Positions 1-12,250 of a DNA stretch of 64,000 nt are shown here, piece after piece. Location: assembly GCF_024139115.2 (NCBI RefSeq), contig NC_085141.1:241853047-241917046 (forward strand). Reading direction: 5' to 3'. How positions within the stretch are numbered: position 1 is the first letter of the stretch; each line of letters opens with the position of its first letter. The notes beneath the pieces are model-generated. The model searched no databases. It was not told where the DNA came from and was given only the letters and a program-made list of their open reading frames with translations. Both the position numbers and the translations under genes were made by a program. Source of the DNA: Armigeres subalbatus (Eukaryota; Arthropoda; Insecta; Diptera; Culicidae).

Positions 1-3000
1 AAATTATATGGAAAGTCAACGAAGGAGCACCTCGAATGTCGTACCATTATAGCCTGCTCGCATTTTAATCATTAACCCACCCTAAGGCTGTTCCTGCACA
101 CGACAAATTTTATTGCCGTCTGGAGTGATGCCTTCTTTCATCCGACCGTGTCTGGATTATAATGCAAAATGCAAAATATCTGCTGCCTAAGGAATGTGTC
201 CCCTTCCTCGTGGTACGGGGTAACGGTCGTAGATTACCGGGAGAGCAGAGAAGATTTTGAGGCGCCTTTATGGAGTGATTTCCGCCACGGATGAATTGTC
301 AACCCCTTGTTGGCACGAGCCGGTGGGTATTGTTAGAAAGGCAGAATCCTTTCCCGGTTTAATGTTTTAAGTAATAAGGACCAGGTTGTCGGTTTTTCGC
401 TGTGAACAATGGAGAATTGTCATTCTGTATGACAGCCTAAAGCATGTGCGAAGCAATAAATAATAATCTCTCTGTGATAATGGATATCTAACGTTTTTAT
501 GTTTCCACAATGTTCCAAAGTTTTCAACTAACATGAAATAAAATTCAAAGAACTATTGTACAAACAGTTCTTATATACAATTATTAGGTATTATTAGCAC
601 ATGACGCATTCTCCGGTCACTTTTATGCTAATGTCACAAACGTTAACATCACAAAATCGCCGAAATTGGTTTAGGCTTATAGATCAAATGGAATTGAAAT
701 AAATTTCAAAGAATTATGCAACAATTAGTGCGATTCCACTGCAGAGCACATCCATTAGCAACAGAATCGTAATTAATTCTAAACCTCAACAATGAATCAA
801 TTTTACTCACGCCCCGTCTGAAACTGATGGATGGACCATGAACTACTCCTGATGGTCGGTCCAATCTGACAGCGCTGATACCACCCGCCAAAATGTGCCG
901 CCGTACTCTTGGACGTTTGGATGGTTCCATTCGAAAATATTACATTATAAAAGTGTCCCTTACAACTGTCATAAATTTGTCTTGCGCCATAAATCTTTGG
1001 CTGTGTACTCACAATTTGCACGGAAATAAGCAAAAGATTTATCATCTTCGTCTGCTGGTTAAGCCCCGGTTTCAAGCGGACTACGAACGGGAACGCACTC
1101 TTCATTCCGTGGTCGGGTGGTGCGGGTTTTGGCCTGGATTTGCAACATCCGTGTCGCAACAGGAAGTTCAAGTATGTAAAATCTCACGCTGCTGTCATTG
1201 TCAGTCCGACAATGTTGGGTGGTATTTCCACTCTTGCACTTTGTCTTGTTGGTGTGACACCGCTCCGACCCGAACCTGTCAAGGCAGCAGCCTCCCAGCT
1301 TGGAAGCGACTGCAAGCGCATCAGACATTCATGGGGTGAATCTACTCCTGGCTTCGCTGTTTCAAATTCCGAGGTTTTTCCGAGGGCTTTCGTCGTTTAC
1401 CCAAAAGATCTTTCAGATGTTGCACAGTGGATTGAAATGCAAGAAAATATCAAACATAAATGTTGTCATTTGTGTCCCTCGATGTTGTAATTTGCATGCC
1501 TACTATTGGTGGTAGCAGATGTCGGAAGCATACTTTCGAATTCCATTAAAAAAATGGTTGTTGCTGTAATGAATTTTCTTTAAATAATCGAGCGGGAAGT
1601 AATGGCTCCTCTTCTTCTTTATAGCATTCGCAAGATTACTGCTCGTGGCATGTTAACGCCTTGCTCGTCCAAAATTCGCTTCTACTTTTCTTGTATTTTT
1701 GACCATAGTTCGAGCTTAAAGGGTGATGAAACGCTGCACGCTTTTGAGCTACTGGAACCTACTTGAGACAACTGTAGTGTGAACACATGCTCTTCAACCG
1801 ACGCCACCATACCGACAACCACCACCGAAAGGCACCAAGTTGACACACAGAGCTGCTTATTATCCCGTTTCTATAGTGCCTCTGGAAAGGTCTTTCCCAT
1901 AGCCTATATGCACTATTTTGCATACCATCCACATTTTATACATAAAATGCAGAAAATGCAGCTTATAAAAGTCGTGGCATTTGGTCTGACTGACTTTCCA
2001 ACCCCGTAAATCTGGCAGTTCGTTATCCTTATCCTAGTGATTCTCTTCTCTTGCACTCACCCGTCTCGACTGTCTCATATGAAGCCTGATACAAAATCCA
2101 CATTGTCATCCTGTGAGGCGGAATTTCTTTCGCATCCAAATTGGATGCTACTTTCCACACATGTCACGTTGCATTCACGCGAGCACAACCAGCCAGGATT
2201 GTTTTTCAAAGTCATTCATCAAGTCGAACACGAATCAGAACCAGTAGTGGATGGACGCGTGTGAATCGAATAGAAATTCGATCCCGCCACCATCCCGACA
2301 TACAATGTGTAAAAATAAGCTTCACTGTGGTCTGCCCGAAATTGGGGGGACATGACTCCACAAATCACCCACGACGACGGCTGGGGAGACCACCAAACCG
2401 GGACGAACGTTTAATTGCACAGCGGACTGTACTGGACACTGGAAACCGTGATTCCGAAGTTTCACGGTTTCTCCATTACTAGTGGTGCGGTTCGTGAGCA
2501 AATCGACAAACATGGAACGTGGATGGGTACGCAAATACGTCCCCGGTTGTGTATTTTTAGTTTGCGCTTTCATGTCGGCAGTTGATTCCGTTGGTACCGG
2601 CTCATCGCTTAGGGCATCAGTTTGCCATGCCCGCCACGTACAAATGGGACCAACATCAAGCTTCCACACAATGTAAATCGGATTGCAGAGCCGGGCACGA
2701 TTCAGTTGGTAAATTGTTCACAGTGTTTATTGGAGGTATAAAAAGCAGTTCGCGGATTTGTTCTAGTGGTACGGAATGGAAAAATCTTTGTATGAATTTT
2801 TCAGCACATCAATCGATTGTTTTTCCTTCATAAGCCGGTCAAATTCGTACGCTCAAATAATCGCCATTATTAGGTTGTTATGATGCCAGCTCCACAAAAA
2901 TTTCATTTTCTATATCTCGATATTCTCATGAGTTGATGGTAACTTCAACTCAGGGAGAGTTGACTTGACTGTATGTAATTGAAACTGTTGACAGAACGCA

Positions 3001-3304
3001 GAGCTATAGGATTGGATTTGGAACGGCAACCTTGTCTAGCCTGTTGATGATGACCCCATTTTGATTAAGGAGCTCAAGTTTGAATTGCTTTCATTCGGTC
3101 TAATTTGAATGATAATTTGCTTAGTTTAACCAATTTGTCTCATTTATAATTAAGCAGCAAATTTGATTATCTAGCTTAATGTTTCGACTATAAAGTATTA
3201 ATAATTGGTACTCCTCCATTGGATTTATGGTTTATCCAGCAAAGATTAATAGGTTTTTTTGTCTTTAACAATAACGTATCTATCAGTAATATGTAAAGTG
3301 GATA
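1..3304. other. intergenic, no recognised gene
   Basis: I see no coding region that resembles a known family. Short open frames occur on both strands and overlap one another, as expected by chance. One frame starting at ATG 2512 opens with a hydrophobic stretch that could pass for a signal peptide, but no further exon, splice signal or homology supports it. Short AT-rich runs occur around 470-700 and 3050-3200. Confidence 0.5.
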
Positions 3305-3640
3305 TGATTCCTTCTTTGGAAGTAAGCGTTTGCTCGGATTACGGAGATGGTGGATGTGAGACTAGGTAGACTTTTTTCCAGACTAATGCTCAATGCGGTT
3401 CCTTCTTTCCAGGTAGGCGTTTGTTCGAATTATGGCAATCGAGATGGCAGTTGATCCCTTCTTTAAAATTTTGCGTTTGCCCGCACTGAAGCAGTGGGGG
3501 ATGTTATCTCTTCTTTAAAAGTAGGCGTTTTCCCGGAATAAGGCAAAGATTCTGAAAAAAGTGATCTGTGCACAGAATAAGGCAGAAGTCATCCCATTTT
3601 AGAAAGTATAACTTTGTCCAGAATAAGGCAATGGTGGACA
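3305..3640. repeat. degenerate tandem repeat, ~80-100 bp unit
   Basis: Four or five diverged units carry the recurring pieces CCTTCTTT, then AAGTAGGCGTTTGCCCGG, then AATAAGGCAATGGTGG. The units vary in length and sequence, so the array is old. No coding content. Confidence 0.55.
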
Positions 3641-4439
3641 CAAATCAGGAGCCTAAGGGTTGATTGGGATGTTTTACTAATGGGATACAGGTGGGTTTCC
3701 TTGGAATTTTGCCCTAAGACTCCTCGTAAACATTTATTTACAAGTCCTTTAGCAGATTAACAACTTTGGTCTTAAACAACGCTTAATTACACGAAAACAA
3801 AATGTATAAGACCAAACGCTACAGTGAACTCTTTTTGAACTCGATGTACTTTAGCTCAATATTTTCCCTTACTCGATGACATTCAAATCACCTTGAATCT
3901 ACCATACTGCGTTCCCAACGTAAGCCGTTACCTCCCTTACTCGATATTCTCTAAGTCGAAGTAAGGCCTATACAAATAAACAATTATGTCTTCTCCCCTC
4001 GGATTTTTTGCCAAAAAAAATCTGTTTTCAGGGGCAACAAAACCAAATTGGATAATTTTGAGGATTTTCAAAAGATTCTTTAACAAATCCAAGCAATTTT
4101 TTTTTTTTCGTTTTAATATTTATTTTTTATTATCCCACCAGTATTGACCAGTAGAACCACGGAGTCCAGTATAACATAATTTTAATTAAATAATTGTAAC
4201 GGCCTACTTTTCCAATGCATTTTCACCTCACTTACACTGACCCCACAATCATGGGTCGCACACTAATATGAGTCATTTCCATTTGACCAACATGCAAAAT
4301 AGAGTGACTAATTATTGTTACAAAGTGACCCATATATGTGGCGTCAGTGTACTCGATGTTGTCAGAAACAGTTCATATTCACGATATACATGGTGCCGAA
4401 TGTTGTTTCACCGCATAGTTGAAAAACTAAGATTGCGAG

Positions 4440-4812
4440 TAGCGAAACGTGAGTAATGAGAAATGAACAGCGATACGTAAAAAGTGAGAAGAAGTCAAAA
4501 GTAAGCAGTTAGAAGTGAGACGTGAAAAGCATAAAAGGAATGTGTGTGTGTGGGTGAGAAAAGAGTAGTAAGCGGTAAGAAGTAAAGAGAAGAAAAAAGT
4601 ACAAAATAAAAGTGAGAGGAAAGAAGTGCGAAGTTAGAATTGAAAAGTGAGAAGTAAGAAATGATTAGTGAGAAATGAAAAATAAGAAGTAAAAAGTGAG
4701 GACCGAGGACTGATAATTGAGGAATAAGATGTGAGATGTGAGAGGTGAACAAGTGAGAAGTAAGATGTGAAAAGTGGGAGTGAGAAGTGAGATGTAAGAA
4801 ATAGAAATGTGA
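4440..4812 (+). repeat. GTGAGAAGT-type purine-rich array
   Basis: A degenerate array of GTGAGAAGTAAGAAATGAG-like words on the + strand, nearly free of pyrimidines other than T. The same word family recurs at 6840-7150 (reverse strand), 13020-13290, 27781-28348, 35881-36757 and 36971-37500. The open frames on its minus strand are composition artefacts. Confidence 0.8.
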
Positions 4813-4855
4813 AACTTTCTTTTTTCTTCTTTCTTCTCGCTTCTTTTTTCTTTTT

Positions 4856-6467
4856 ACCCTTCTTACACTCTAAGAAGGGTATTAAGATCACTTGAAAAAT
4901 CGATTTTTTATCCGAGACTCGGAGACCCAAGTCATATATACCAATCAACTCAGCTCGACGAACTGAGCACATGTATGTATGTGTGCGTGTGTGCGTTACA
5001 AAAAAATATCACGTCTAGATCTCAGCCGTCTGTAAACCGATTTGCATGATTTTATCTTTAAACGAAAGCTATGCCTTTGCCGTTGAACGCATTGATTTTC
5101 TTTTTGCAATCGGACATTTGATTTCAGAGATATTCGTGAAATACGAATCTTAAGTGCATTTCCAGAAAACTAACAAAATAATGCCACATAATGATCTCAA
5201 CCGTCTGGGATCCGATTTGCACGCTTTCATTTTTGTACGAAAGCTATGGCTTCGCGATAGCACCCATTAATTTTTTTTTTCCACTCAGATATTGGGTTCC
5301 AGAGATATCTGTGAAATACGAACATGAGGCATATTTTCAGAAAACTAACAAAAAATTGCCACATCAATATCTCAGCCATCTATGGTTCGATTTGAACTCT
5401 TTCGGGCTTCAACGGTTGCAAATCATCGGGCTTGGTTGCAAAGCAAATCTGCAGCCTTTGTGCATTTTTATTGAAAATTTAAAAAAATCCATAAATATCC
5501 CTTTTTACCCTTCTTACATCCTAAGAAGGGTATAAAGATCGCTTGAAAAACCGACTTTTTATCCGAGGCTCGGAGACCCAAGTCGTATATACCAATCAAC
5601 TCAGCTCGACGAACTGAGCACATGTATGTATGTGTGTGTGTGCGTGTGTGCGTTACAAAAATGTCACATCAAGATCTCAGCCGTCCGTGAACCGATTTGC
5701 ACGATTCTAACACTAAACGAAAGCTATGACTTTGTCATTGTACAAGTTTAATTAAATTTGCAATCGGACATTTGGTTCCAGAGATATGTGAGAAATACGA
5801 ACATGAAGTGTATTTTCAGAAAACTAACCAAATAATGTCACATGAAGATCTCAGCCGTCTGTGAACCAATTTGCACGATTTTATCTTTAAACGAAAGCTA
5901 TGGCTTTGCCATTGAACGCTGGGATTTTTTTTGGAATCAGAAATTGGGTTCCAGAGATATATCTGAAATACGAACATAAAGCATTAGACGTATCAACTTC
6001 ACACATTGGTAAAATATGTCCCATCAAGATCTCAGTCGTCCTTGGACCGATTTGTGCGATTTTATTTTTAAACGAAAGCTATGTTTTTGTCATTGGACCC
6101 ATTAATTTTTTTTCTGCAATCGGAAATTCGGTTTCAGAGATATCTGTGAAATACGAATATGAGACATATTTTCAGACTACTAATGAAGAATTGTCACACC
6201 AATATCTCAGCCGTCTATGACCCGATTTGAACTCTTTCGGGCTTAAACAGAAGCTGTAATATTGCCATTTAAGGCGGCAAATCAAATCTGCAGTCTTCTT
6301 GTATTTTTTAAAAATTGTTAAATTTCCAGAAATATCGATTTTTTTTTAATTTTGAAATCGATAAAAGCATGATAATATCAGTTATTTGTTATTCAATAGA
6401 AGGTCATATGCATAGAAATTGTAATATGCACTGGGCACACACAACCATTCAAAAGTGTAAGAAGGGT
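4856..6467. mobile_element. TIR repeat with terminal hairpins, two tandem units
   Basis: The left end is a 10-bp hairpin, ACCCTTCTTA-loop-TAAGAAGGGT (4856-4880). The right end, GTGTAAGAAGGGT (6455-6467), is the exact inverse of ACCCTTCTTACAC at the left. A second copy of the hairpin start lies at 5506-5530, so two head-to-tail units are present. Both units begin alike: the 'CGGAGACCCAAGTC' and 'CTCAGCTCGACGAACTGAGC' words, a (TG)n run, then internal ~160-bp repeats around 'GATCTCAGCCGTCTGTGAAC' and 'AACGAAAGCTATGGCTTTG', about seven copies in all. It is non-coding. Confidence 0.65.
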
Positions 6468-6484
6468 TGCGTTCACTGTAGGTG

Positions 6485-7150
6485 GATTAAGTCGGGTTTT
6501 TTCTTTCTATTTTCTCCTTCCTTTACTGTTTTCCTTTTTCTTTCTTCGCTCTTCCTTATACTTTTTTTTCTGCCTTTCTCTTTACCCTTTTTTTCGGCCT
6601 TTTCATTATTTCTCCTTCTTTCTACCTTATTCCATCTTCATCCTTCCTTTTTCATCTTTTTTCTTTCTTCTCCTTTCTTCTTTTTTCCTTCTTCCTGCTT
6701 CTATTATTTTCTTCCTTCTTGCTTTCACTTTCTTCCTTCTTTTTCTAAATTCTACCTACTTTTCGTCCTTCTTTATTATTTCTTTCTCTTTTTGCTTCTT
6801 CTTTTTTGTCTTCCTTCTTCTGTCTGTCTCATATCTCATTATTCACCTCTCACTTCTAAACCTTCTGAATTCTCAATTATCATCTTTCACCTCTTGCTTC
6901 TGTTTTCCTCACTACTCACTTCCAACTTCTCACTTCGCAACTATCACTTCTCACTTCTCACAACTCGCTTCTCACTTTGCATTTCTCATTTCCCAGTACT
7001 TACTTCCCACTTGTTACTGCCCACATCTCTCTTCGGTCATTTCAGTACTCACTTCCATTTCTCAATACTCACTTGTCACTACACTGTACTCATTTCGAGC
7101 ATCTCATTTCTCACTTTTCACTTTTAACTTTAGACTGCTCGCTTCTCGTT
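6485..7150 (-). repeat. pyrimidine-rich tract, CTTCTCACTTCTCA repeats
   Basis: From 6485 to about 6840 the strand is T/C-rich with CTTTCTTCCTT words. From 6840 it becomes the reverse-strand form of the GTGAGAAGT repeat family. The 270-codon frame at 6315-7127 (Phe/Leu/Ser-rich) follows from this composition and is not a gene. Confidence 0.75.
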
Positions 7151-7428
7151 TCACTTAATAATGAAACAATTTTAACTTAACGGTCAAACGGCATTCGTCC
7201 AAACGGCCCTAAACCATATTCCTGCGTGTTGTGAAAAGTTTTTGATACTTTAGATAAAAAAAAATTAAATGTTTTCCCTAACTCGATACTTCCCTAACTC
7301 GATGGTCCCTTCAATATCGAGTAAGAGAGAGAGTTCACTGTACATATATTTGGATAAACTCCTTTGGACATTCGGACCCGGTCCGATGCTTCCGCTTGGC
7401 TTATAGGAAAATAAACTCCTAATTATTA

Positions 7429-8366
7429 AAGCTATGTCCATTTAGAATCCGGAACCTTTTATTGTATTGCAGCGGCATGAAAAGTGACCGCTGCACGAAT
7501 TCTTTTACAGCGGTTTGTCTACCTAGGCAGCCATTAGCCGTGGTATAAATTTCACGAAGTTTCGTGCAGCGGGTCAAAAATTATTCCAGATAGAAGCCGA
7601 AAGGAGAGACAAAAATCTGCACACCCACGTTGATAATTCTGCTCATCGACGATGGAACTAACGTCAAAATGGATTTCGGACAGCTTCCTAGCAAAAAATT
7701 CTACATGGTGATGGCACGAGGAGTAGTTCCTGCGAAGTTTAAGTTTGCTTTTTGGACAAACTTGCAAAAAAAAAGATGATTTTGGCAAGGGATATGCAGA
7801 TGTGGAGCAAAGACCTAAGTGTTTGTGACGAATAAGACGATGGACTCGAAGCTGTACAAGGAGGAATGTCTCAAAAACCGCGGTCGACCTTCCATAAAGC
7901 TCATAAAGGTCCCGTGAAGTTTTGGCCAGATTTGGCGAGTTGCCACTACAGCCGGGAAGTCATCCAGTGGAACCGCGATAATAACGAAGATTTCATCGAT
8001 AAAAACATAAATCCACGCAACTGCCCACATCTCCGGCAAATCGAGATATTTTGGGCAGTAATGAACCGGAAGCTCAAGAAAAGTGGAAAAAGTGGAAAAA
8101 ATAGCTCGGGACGCGACTTAGATGACTAAAATGTTAAACAAATGTGCCAAGGAAGTTGACTCCGGAGGTGTGCAACTTTTGATGAGAGGAATAAAGAAGA
8201 AGGTGCGAATTTTCACTAGAAACAAGAAGAAATGATTTGTATCAATATTTTTCCCTTAAAGTACAGTGAATTACCCTTGTTTTGATGTATTAACCTTATT
8301 TGTACGTCAATCCGTTACCGAGATACAGATGATTTTATTATTCCGGATTCTAAATGGACATAGCTT
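7429..8366 (+). mobile_element. deleted DD37E Tc1/mariner transposon
   Basis: Terminal inverted repeats of about 26 bp, AAGCTATGTCCATTTAGA continuing to ATCCGGAA, are identical at 7429 and, inverted, at 8341-8366. Each is flanked by TA (7427-7428, 8367-8368), the Tc1/mariner target duplication. At about 940 bp it is shorter than an autonomous member (about 1.3 kb). It keeps only the C-terminal half of the transposase. The DD37E group was described from mosquitoes, which supports the host assignment. Confidence 0.85.
7866..8129 (+). pseudogene. DD37E transposase, C-terminal fragment
   Basis: The 87-residue frame includes FWPDLASCHYS (second catalytic Asp) and NPRNCPHLRQIEIFW (third catalytic residue, Glu). 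Thirty-seven residues lie between that Asp and Glu, hence DD37E rather than DD34D or DD34E. The N-terminal DNA-binding helix-turn-helix region and the first catalytic Asp are not visible in any frame upstream to the left TIR. The frame ends early in 'GKSGKNSSGRDLDD', a lysine/glycine-rich stretch that looks like drift past a frameshift; a basic tail seems to continue in another frame to about 8235. Enzymatically dead copy. Confidence 0.8.
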
Positions 8367-9283
8367 TATGGCGCCGTCACTAAGCTAATAACCTTCTCTT
8401 GATGGGTGGTTACGCCCATCACCCAGTGCATGCTCCAAGGGGTGCGTCGAACTCAACCGTCGATCTGATAACCGAACAACCCGAGTGATTGCAAGTCCTC
8501 TTCTATTGTGTTCCATGTCCGCAGAAAATCACTGGCCTCATTTTTTTCAGCGTTTTTCAATTCATTTGGCAGGTGTGAATATTTTTTGACCGCGTTTTTT
8601 TTCTGTAGCTTGTACACGGCTTCAATTATGATTATTTGTTGGCAAGAATCCAAGGTAGACGAATTTTTCAACCACATCAAAGATATGCCCGTCTTTCGCA
8701 TCGCTGCCTTCCCATGCGGGCCCTGTTGCGCCCGGCGCAGTCCACTAGCATGTATTTTGTCTTTGTACAGTTTTGTCCAGTGTTAAAATGGGATCTATTT
8801 TCATTCCTTCAAGTACAGGAAGTAGGCTCCAAAATGGTGAGTTGACATCTTGAAAGGTGGCTTTGGCTTTGGTCCTCCCCGTGGTATACAGAAAACAGGG
8901 TAGGGTTAGAAATCGGACACTTCAAAAGTGACCCATATTTCATCGCCACATGTTAGAGAACAAAAGTAAGCATGCTGGGACCGTAGACCGTCACATGTTT
9001 ACATTCAAACTGAATGTTTACATACGTTCTGAGCCTGCCTTGTTTTTGTATGCCGTGGTCCTCTCAAGTCCTAATTCTTACGCCCCCACGGGTCTGCCAA
9101 TGACAATCGACCACCAGCTAAAGGTTGCGTATTCAGCTAGTAGTGTATAGTAAGGAAACTGTTGTCCTTCTGACAGGTGAGGGGATGCATCCTGTAGAAT
9201 CTACCTAGGATGTAGTGCACTTTGACAGGGGGCTTGTTAAACTTCCATAAAAAAGCTGCATCTGCAAGCAGCCTCTACATTAC
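8367..9283. other. non-coding, unassigned
   Basis: Contains a short perfect hairpin GATGGG-loop-CCCATC near 8400-8420. An 82-residue minus-strand frame (8453-8701) is unrecognised. A different minus-strand frame near 8660-8700 reads DVVEKFVYLG, which recalls the EFVYLGS motif of RTE-type reverse transcriptases, but the similarity stops there. No confident gene. Confidence 0.4.
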
Positions 9284-9436
9284 TCGCATAACTTTTGAAA
9301 AGGACCTAAGTAACATTTTTTTCATGAATTAATTTGAGTACTGCAATCAAAAGCTTTCGTGTTGTTCTATTGATTGCGCTATTCAGATTAAATCATGAAA
9401 AAAATGTTACTTAGGTCCTTTTGAAAAGTTAAGCGA
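9284..9436. mobile_element. palindromic MITE, ~150 bp
   Basis: The left arm TCGCATAACTTTTGAAAAGG continues into ACCTAAGTAACATTTTTTTC. The right arm is its inverse, ending CTTTTGAAAAGTTAAGCGA. The arms pair over about 50 bp with few mismatches around a ~55-bp centre. Foldback structure without coding capacity. Confidence 0.75.
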
Positions 9437-10659
9437 GATTAGATATCACATCACATATGCTGGGTAGTAGTCGAGCTCAGGGGAGGGGGTAATCAAATTT
9501 GTCTGTTCCCCATATTAGGGGCGTCTCAAATCGGTGTCTGTTCCGAACAATCGGAACAAAAAATGCGGTGCCACTTCAGCTTTCCCTAAGATGGCAGCCC
9601 CCTCACTTGTCGACTAGGTATCACAGGCCCAGTATGGAAACTCGGTGCTTGAAACGAAACCCTATTGAAACCTACACAAGTTGCCCTCCTTGCTCGAAAG
9701 CTGCGAAAGGTAATGGTGGATGAGGTCCGATAGCGAGGCACAGGGGATGGGGATTCCGCACAGTGGACCCAATAACGGATACCTCACTCAAGAATCACAT
9801 CTACTACAGACGAAGCATGGAGTTGATGTGCAGCAGCGTCGAATCATTAGTTGGAGGCCGGTACGGGATCACAAGTTTTTCAACTATAGCTTATAAAAAT
9901 AGACTAGAAGCCACATGCTCGTAGTGGCTACACGCCAAAACAGAAAGAGATGTGACGAGCTAAGAGCAGCTAAGGAAAAACTCTTCCGTTCGTCGTAAGA
10001 AACCCTCCTGATAAGCGGTTTCTCATCCGAATTTGACTTTATTGTTCAAATGTAAATAGTTCAGTCATAGTTGTTTTGCCAATGACTTCTACACTTTGTA
10101 GTGGGATACCTAAACTATTATGAACAATAAGTAGATTTTCAATTCAATGTATTGTTTTGGATCATTTCGGGTTGATTTTTTTTTAAGGTCTGGCATCTTA
10201 TCCCTATTTACCCTATTCTAATTTGTATAATTCATAAAATATTTGTTATCTGTTTTTTAAGACAAAATTTTAAATCACAACTTTCAACCGTGGCTGACTG
10301 AGTTCGTTCAAATTTGTATTGTTTGTCTTGTTACTCTATATTCACAGAGTCGTAGCGTGGACTCCCAGCGCCCTTGGCGAAACTTTCTTGCAGAAGTTCT
10401 AAACAAAAAGCGTGCCAAGAGGAGAAAGATTACAAATTAACTTTTTTGTGCGTGGTGGACCTAATCAATTTTTGCTTTATGAATTCCAGAAGCATCTATA
10501 ACCTGCATATGTTCCAATAGGTAGGAAGTAAGGATTATTAAAAGGCCAGAACAATTCTAGAAATCCCTTGAAGTAATAACGATTTTCTCGAAGCTTCAAT
10601 AAACCTATGCAAAGGAAAAAAATAGATCCAGTAGTGTGTGGATTCACGACAAAAAATTA
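9437..10659. other. non-coding, unassigned
   Basis: No protein family is recognisable. The stretch 9480-9860 is relatively GC-rich and could be a decayed mobile-element part, but I cannot name it. Confidence 0.4.
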
Positions 10660-10990
10660 AGATCTAGTTAGGCCAATAAAATCCAACTCTCAAGTGTGCC
10701 GGTCGGTGGTTGGATCGCTATCGAACCTAGTCACATCAAGAAGAACCCTCCTTTGGAGTCGCCATTAGCCCTTTTGATGAAGAAAAATCCAACTCCAGAG
10801 TGGCTTGGTCGATGGTTTGAAAGAAATACTGATCTCTCAATGAAATTCAGCTTTGGAGTTAATTGATTGATGGTGAGAATAGTGATTGGACCAAGTCATA
10901 TAAAGAACAATACAATTCCGGAGTGGGTTGATTGATGGCCAGAATAAACAACGGGCCTATTCGGATCGGTAGTTTGGTGTCACTGGTTAA
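10660..10990. repeat. degenerate ~90-bp tandem repeat
   Basis: Recurring diverged words: AAATCCAACTC, GAGTGGGTTGATTGATGG, and a phrase around 'CATCAAGAAGAA' or 'CATATAAAGAAC'. Three to four units are discernible; the edges are approximate. Confidence 0.45.
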
Positions 10991-12173
10991 TTTGATTGGG
11001 CCACTAAATTTCAACTTTCAAGACGGTTATATATATAGTTGCCATCGTTACTGAAATGCCTACATGCAGATTCTCATATTCAGCATGTCATAATTACAAA
11101 TACTCATCCTCGTTAAAAGCTTTACCATTTTATATAGATCCAAGTGAAATAATCAAACTCAAATGATGAGAGCTCAACGAATATTCAACGCTTCAGTTTG
11201 TTTTGACGTTGGACAATGTCTTACTCGAGGGTACTGGGTGTCAAATTATAATTTAAAATTGGAGACCATCACGAAATCAAGATTTTGAAGGTTAATAGCA
11301 ACTTCGTCTTTCGATGGATTTTAAAAGTTTATATATCAATCGACTCGGAAACTCTCCAGCAATTTACCACTTTTATTGAAATTCAAAATAAACTTTTTAC
11401 AATTTCAATTCTTGTCAATCCCAGTCAAAATTGCAGAACCAACCAATCCATTTCATGCATTCCTAAGACGGACATCAGAATGGGAATGATGAGAATGATT
11501 TTGGCCCACCGTTTCATTTTCTGTGGGTATAAAAAGACCCGTGTTTCCAACAATTCTCGTGCTGTCGATGCTGGTGCTGTCGACCGGCATCAGTAGCAGT
11601 CAAGTGAAATTTTCTCTCAAGATTTTGCTGTTTGTGATTAAGAAGGCCCATCATCCAAAATAAATTGATTCTTCTCAATACATACCATCTTTCTATACAA
11701 AAGAAAGCTGATCCGAGAAGATATTTCTGCAAAGTACAAAACACAATCGCTTACAGACGGCAGAAAAGTTGATCGCAACAATGGCCTTACGTTGTCCAAA
11801 GTCTACCTTTGCGGTCGTCCCAGTAAACCACATATCGTATAACAAACAGCAAATAAAGTCGCATTTGCGTCCATCAAAAAATCTAAATCGCATTCCATAT
11901 CAAACTTTGTCAGATTATTGTCGAATAATTTTGTATTGAATGCATCGTATACAATAATTTTTACCGTTGTGAAAATCAATCGTAATTATGTAAATAAAAA
12001 CTCGTAATGACTTATATTCCTTGCAATATCCTATATCAGTGCGAATGAATGCCTACGTGAATCGTAACACAATCGAAACCACTTCATTCCAAATGGATTG
12101 TAGACGTTTGAAGCAGTTGTAAAGATATAAATTGTGTAGTTTATGTTGAACAAAAATCCATCTCACTTCAAGA
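10991..12173. other. non-coding, unassigned
   Basis: AT-rich sequence without a supported gene. The overlapping short frames at 11285-11893 show no recognisable motif. Confidence 0.4.
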
Positions 12174-12250
12174 TGTGCAGTATGGTGCAGTGGTAGAGTA
12201 TCCGCCTGCAAATCTAAAGATCGCATGTTCGAGACTTGGTGCTGACAGTT
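12174..12250 (+). pseudogene. tRNA-Cys-like sequence (tRNA pseudogene or SINE head)
   Basis: The run GGTGCAGTGGTAGAGTAT matches the D-arm and A box of insect tRNA-Cys. CTGCAAATC has the Cys anticodon GCA in the expected loop position. GTTCGAGACT resembles the T-arm B box (GGTTCGANTCC). A T8 run follows directly, as a Pol III terminator would. The acceptor stem does not pair and the anticodon stem is weak, so this is not a functional tRNA. A tRNA-derived SINE head is the alternative. Confidence 0.55.

Larger units (their letters stand above)
3822..7340. mobile_element. pogo-like TIR element (non-autonomous shell)
   Basis: The left end reads TA then CAGTGAACTCTTTTTGAACT with CTCGATG following. 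The right end, read on the opposite strand, gives TA then CAGTGAACTCTCTCTCTTAC with CTCGAT following. Both carry further inner CTTACTCGAT-type motifs (3865-3960 and 7270-7320). TA at both outer edges and CAGT termini fit the pogo/Tc1-mariner group; the family is inference. No transposase is visible. The inside is taken up by a second TIR repeat (4856-6467) and simple purine/pyrimidine tracts. Two unrelated relics with similar ends could also give this picture. Confidence 0.55.

Noticed and set aside
6315..7127. 270-codon Phe/Leu/Ser-rich frame resembling a membrane protein
   Set aside because: Lies over a T/C-rich simple-repeat tract; hydrophobicity comes from TTC/CTT codons.
8453..8701. 82-codon minus-strand frame and the nearby EKFVYLG word as an RTE LINE relic
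   Set aside because: Only one short motif matches RTE reverse transcriptases and the flanking residues do not; too weak.
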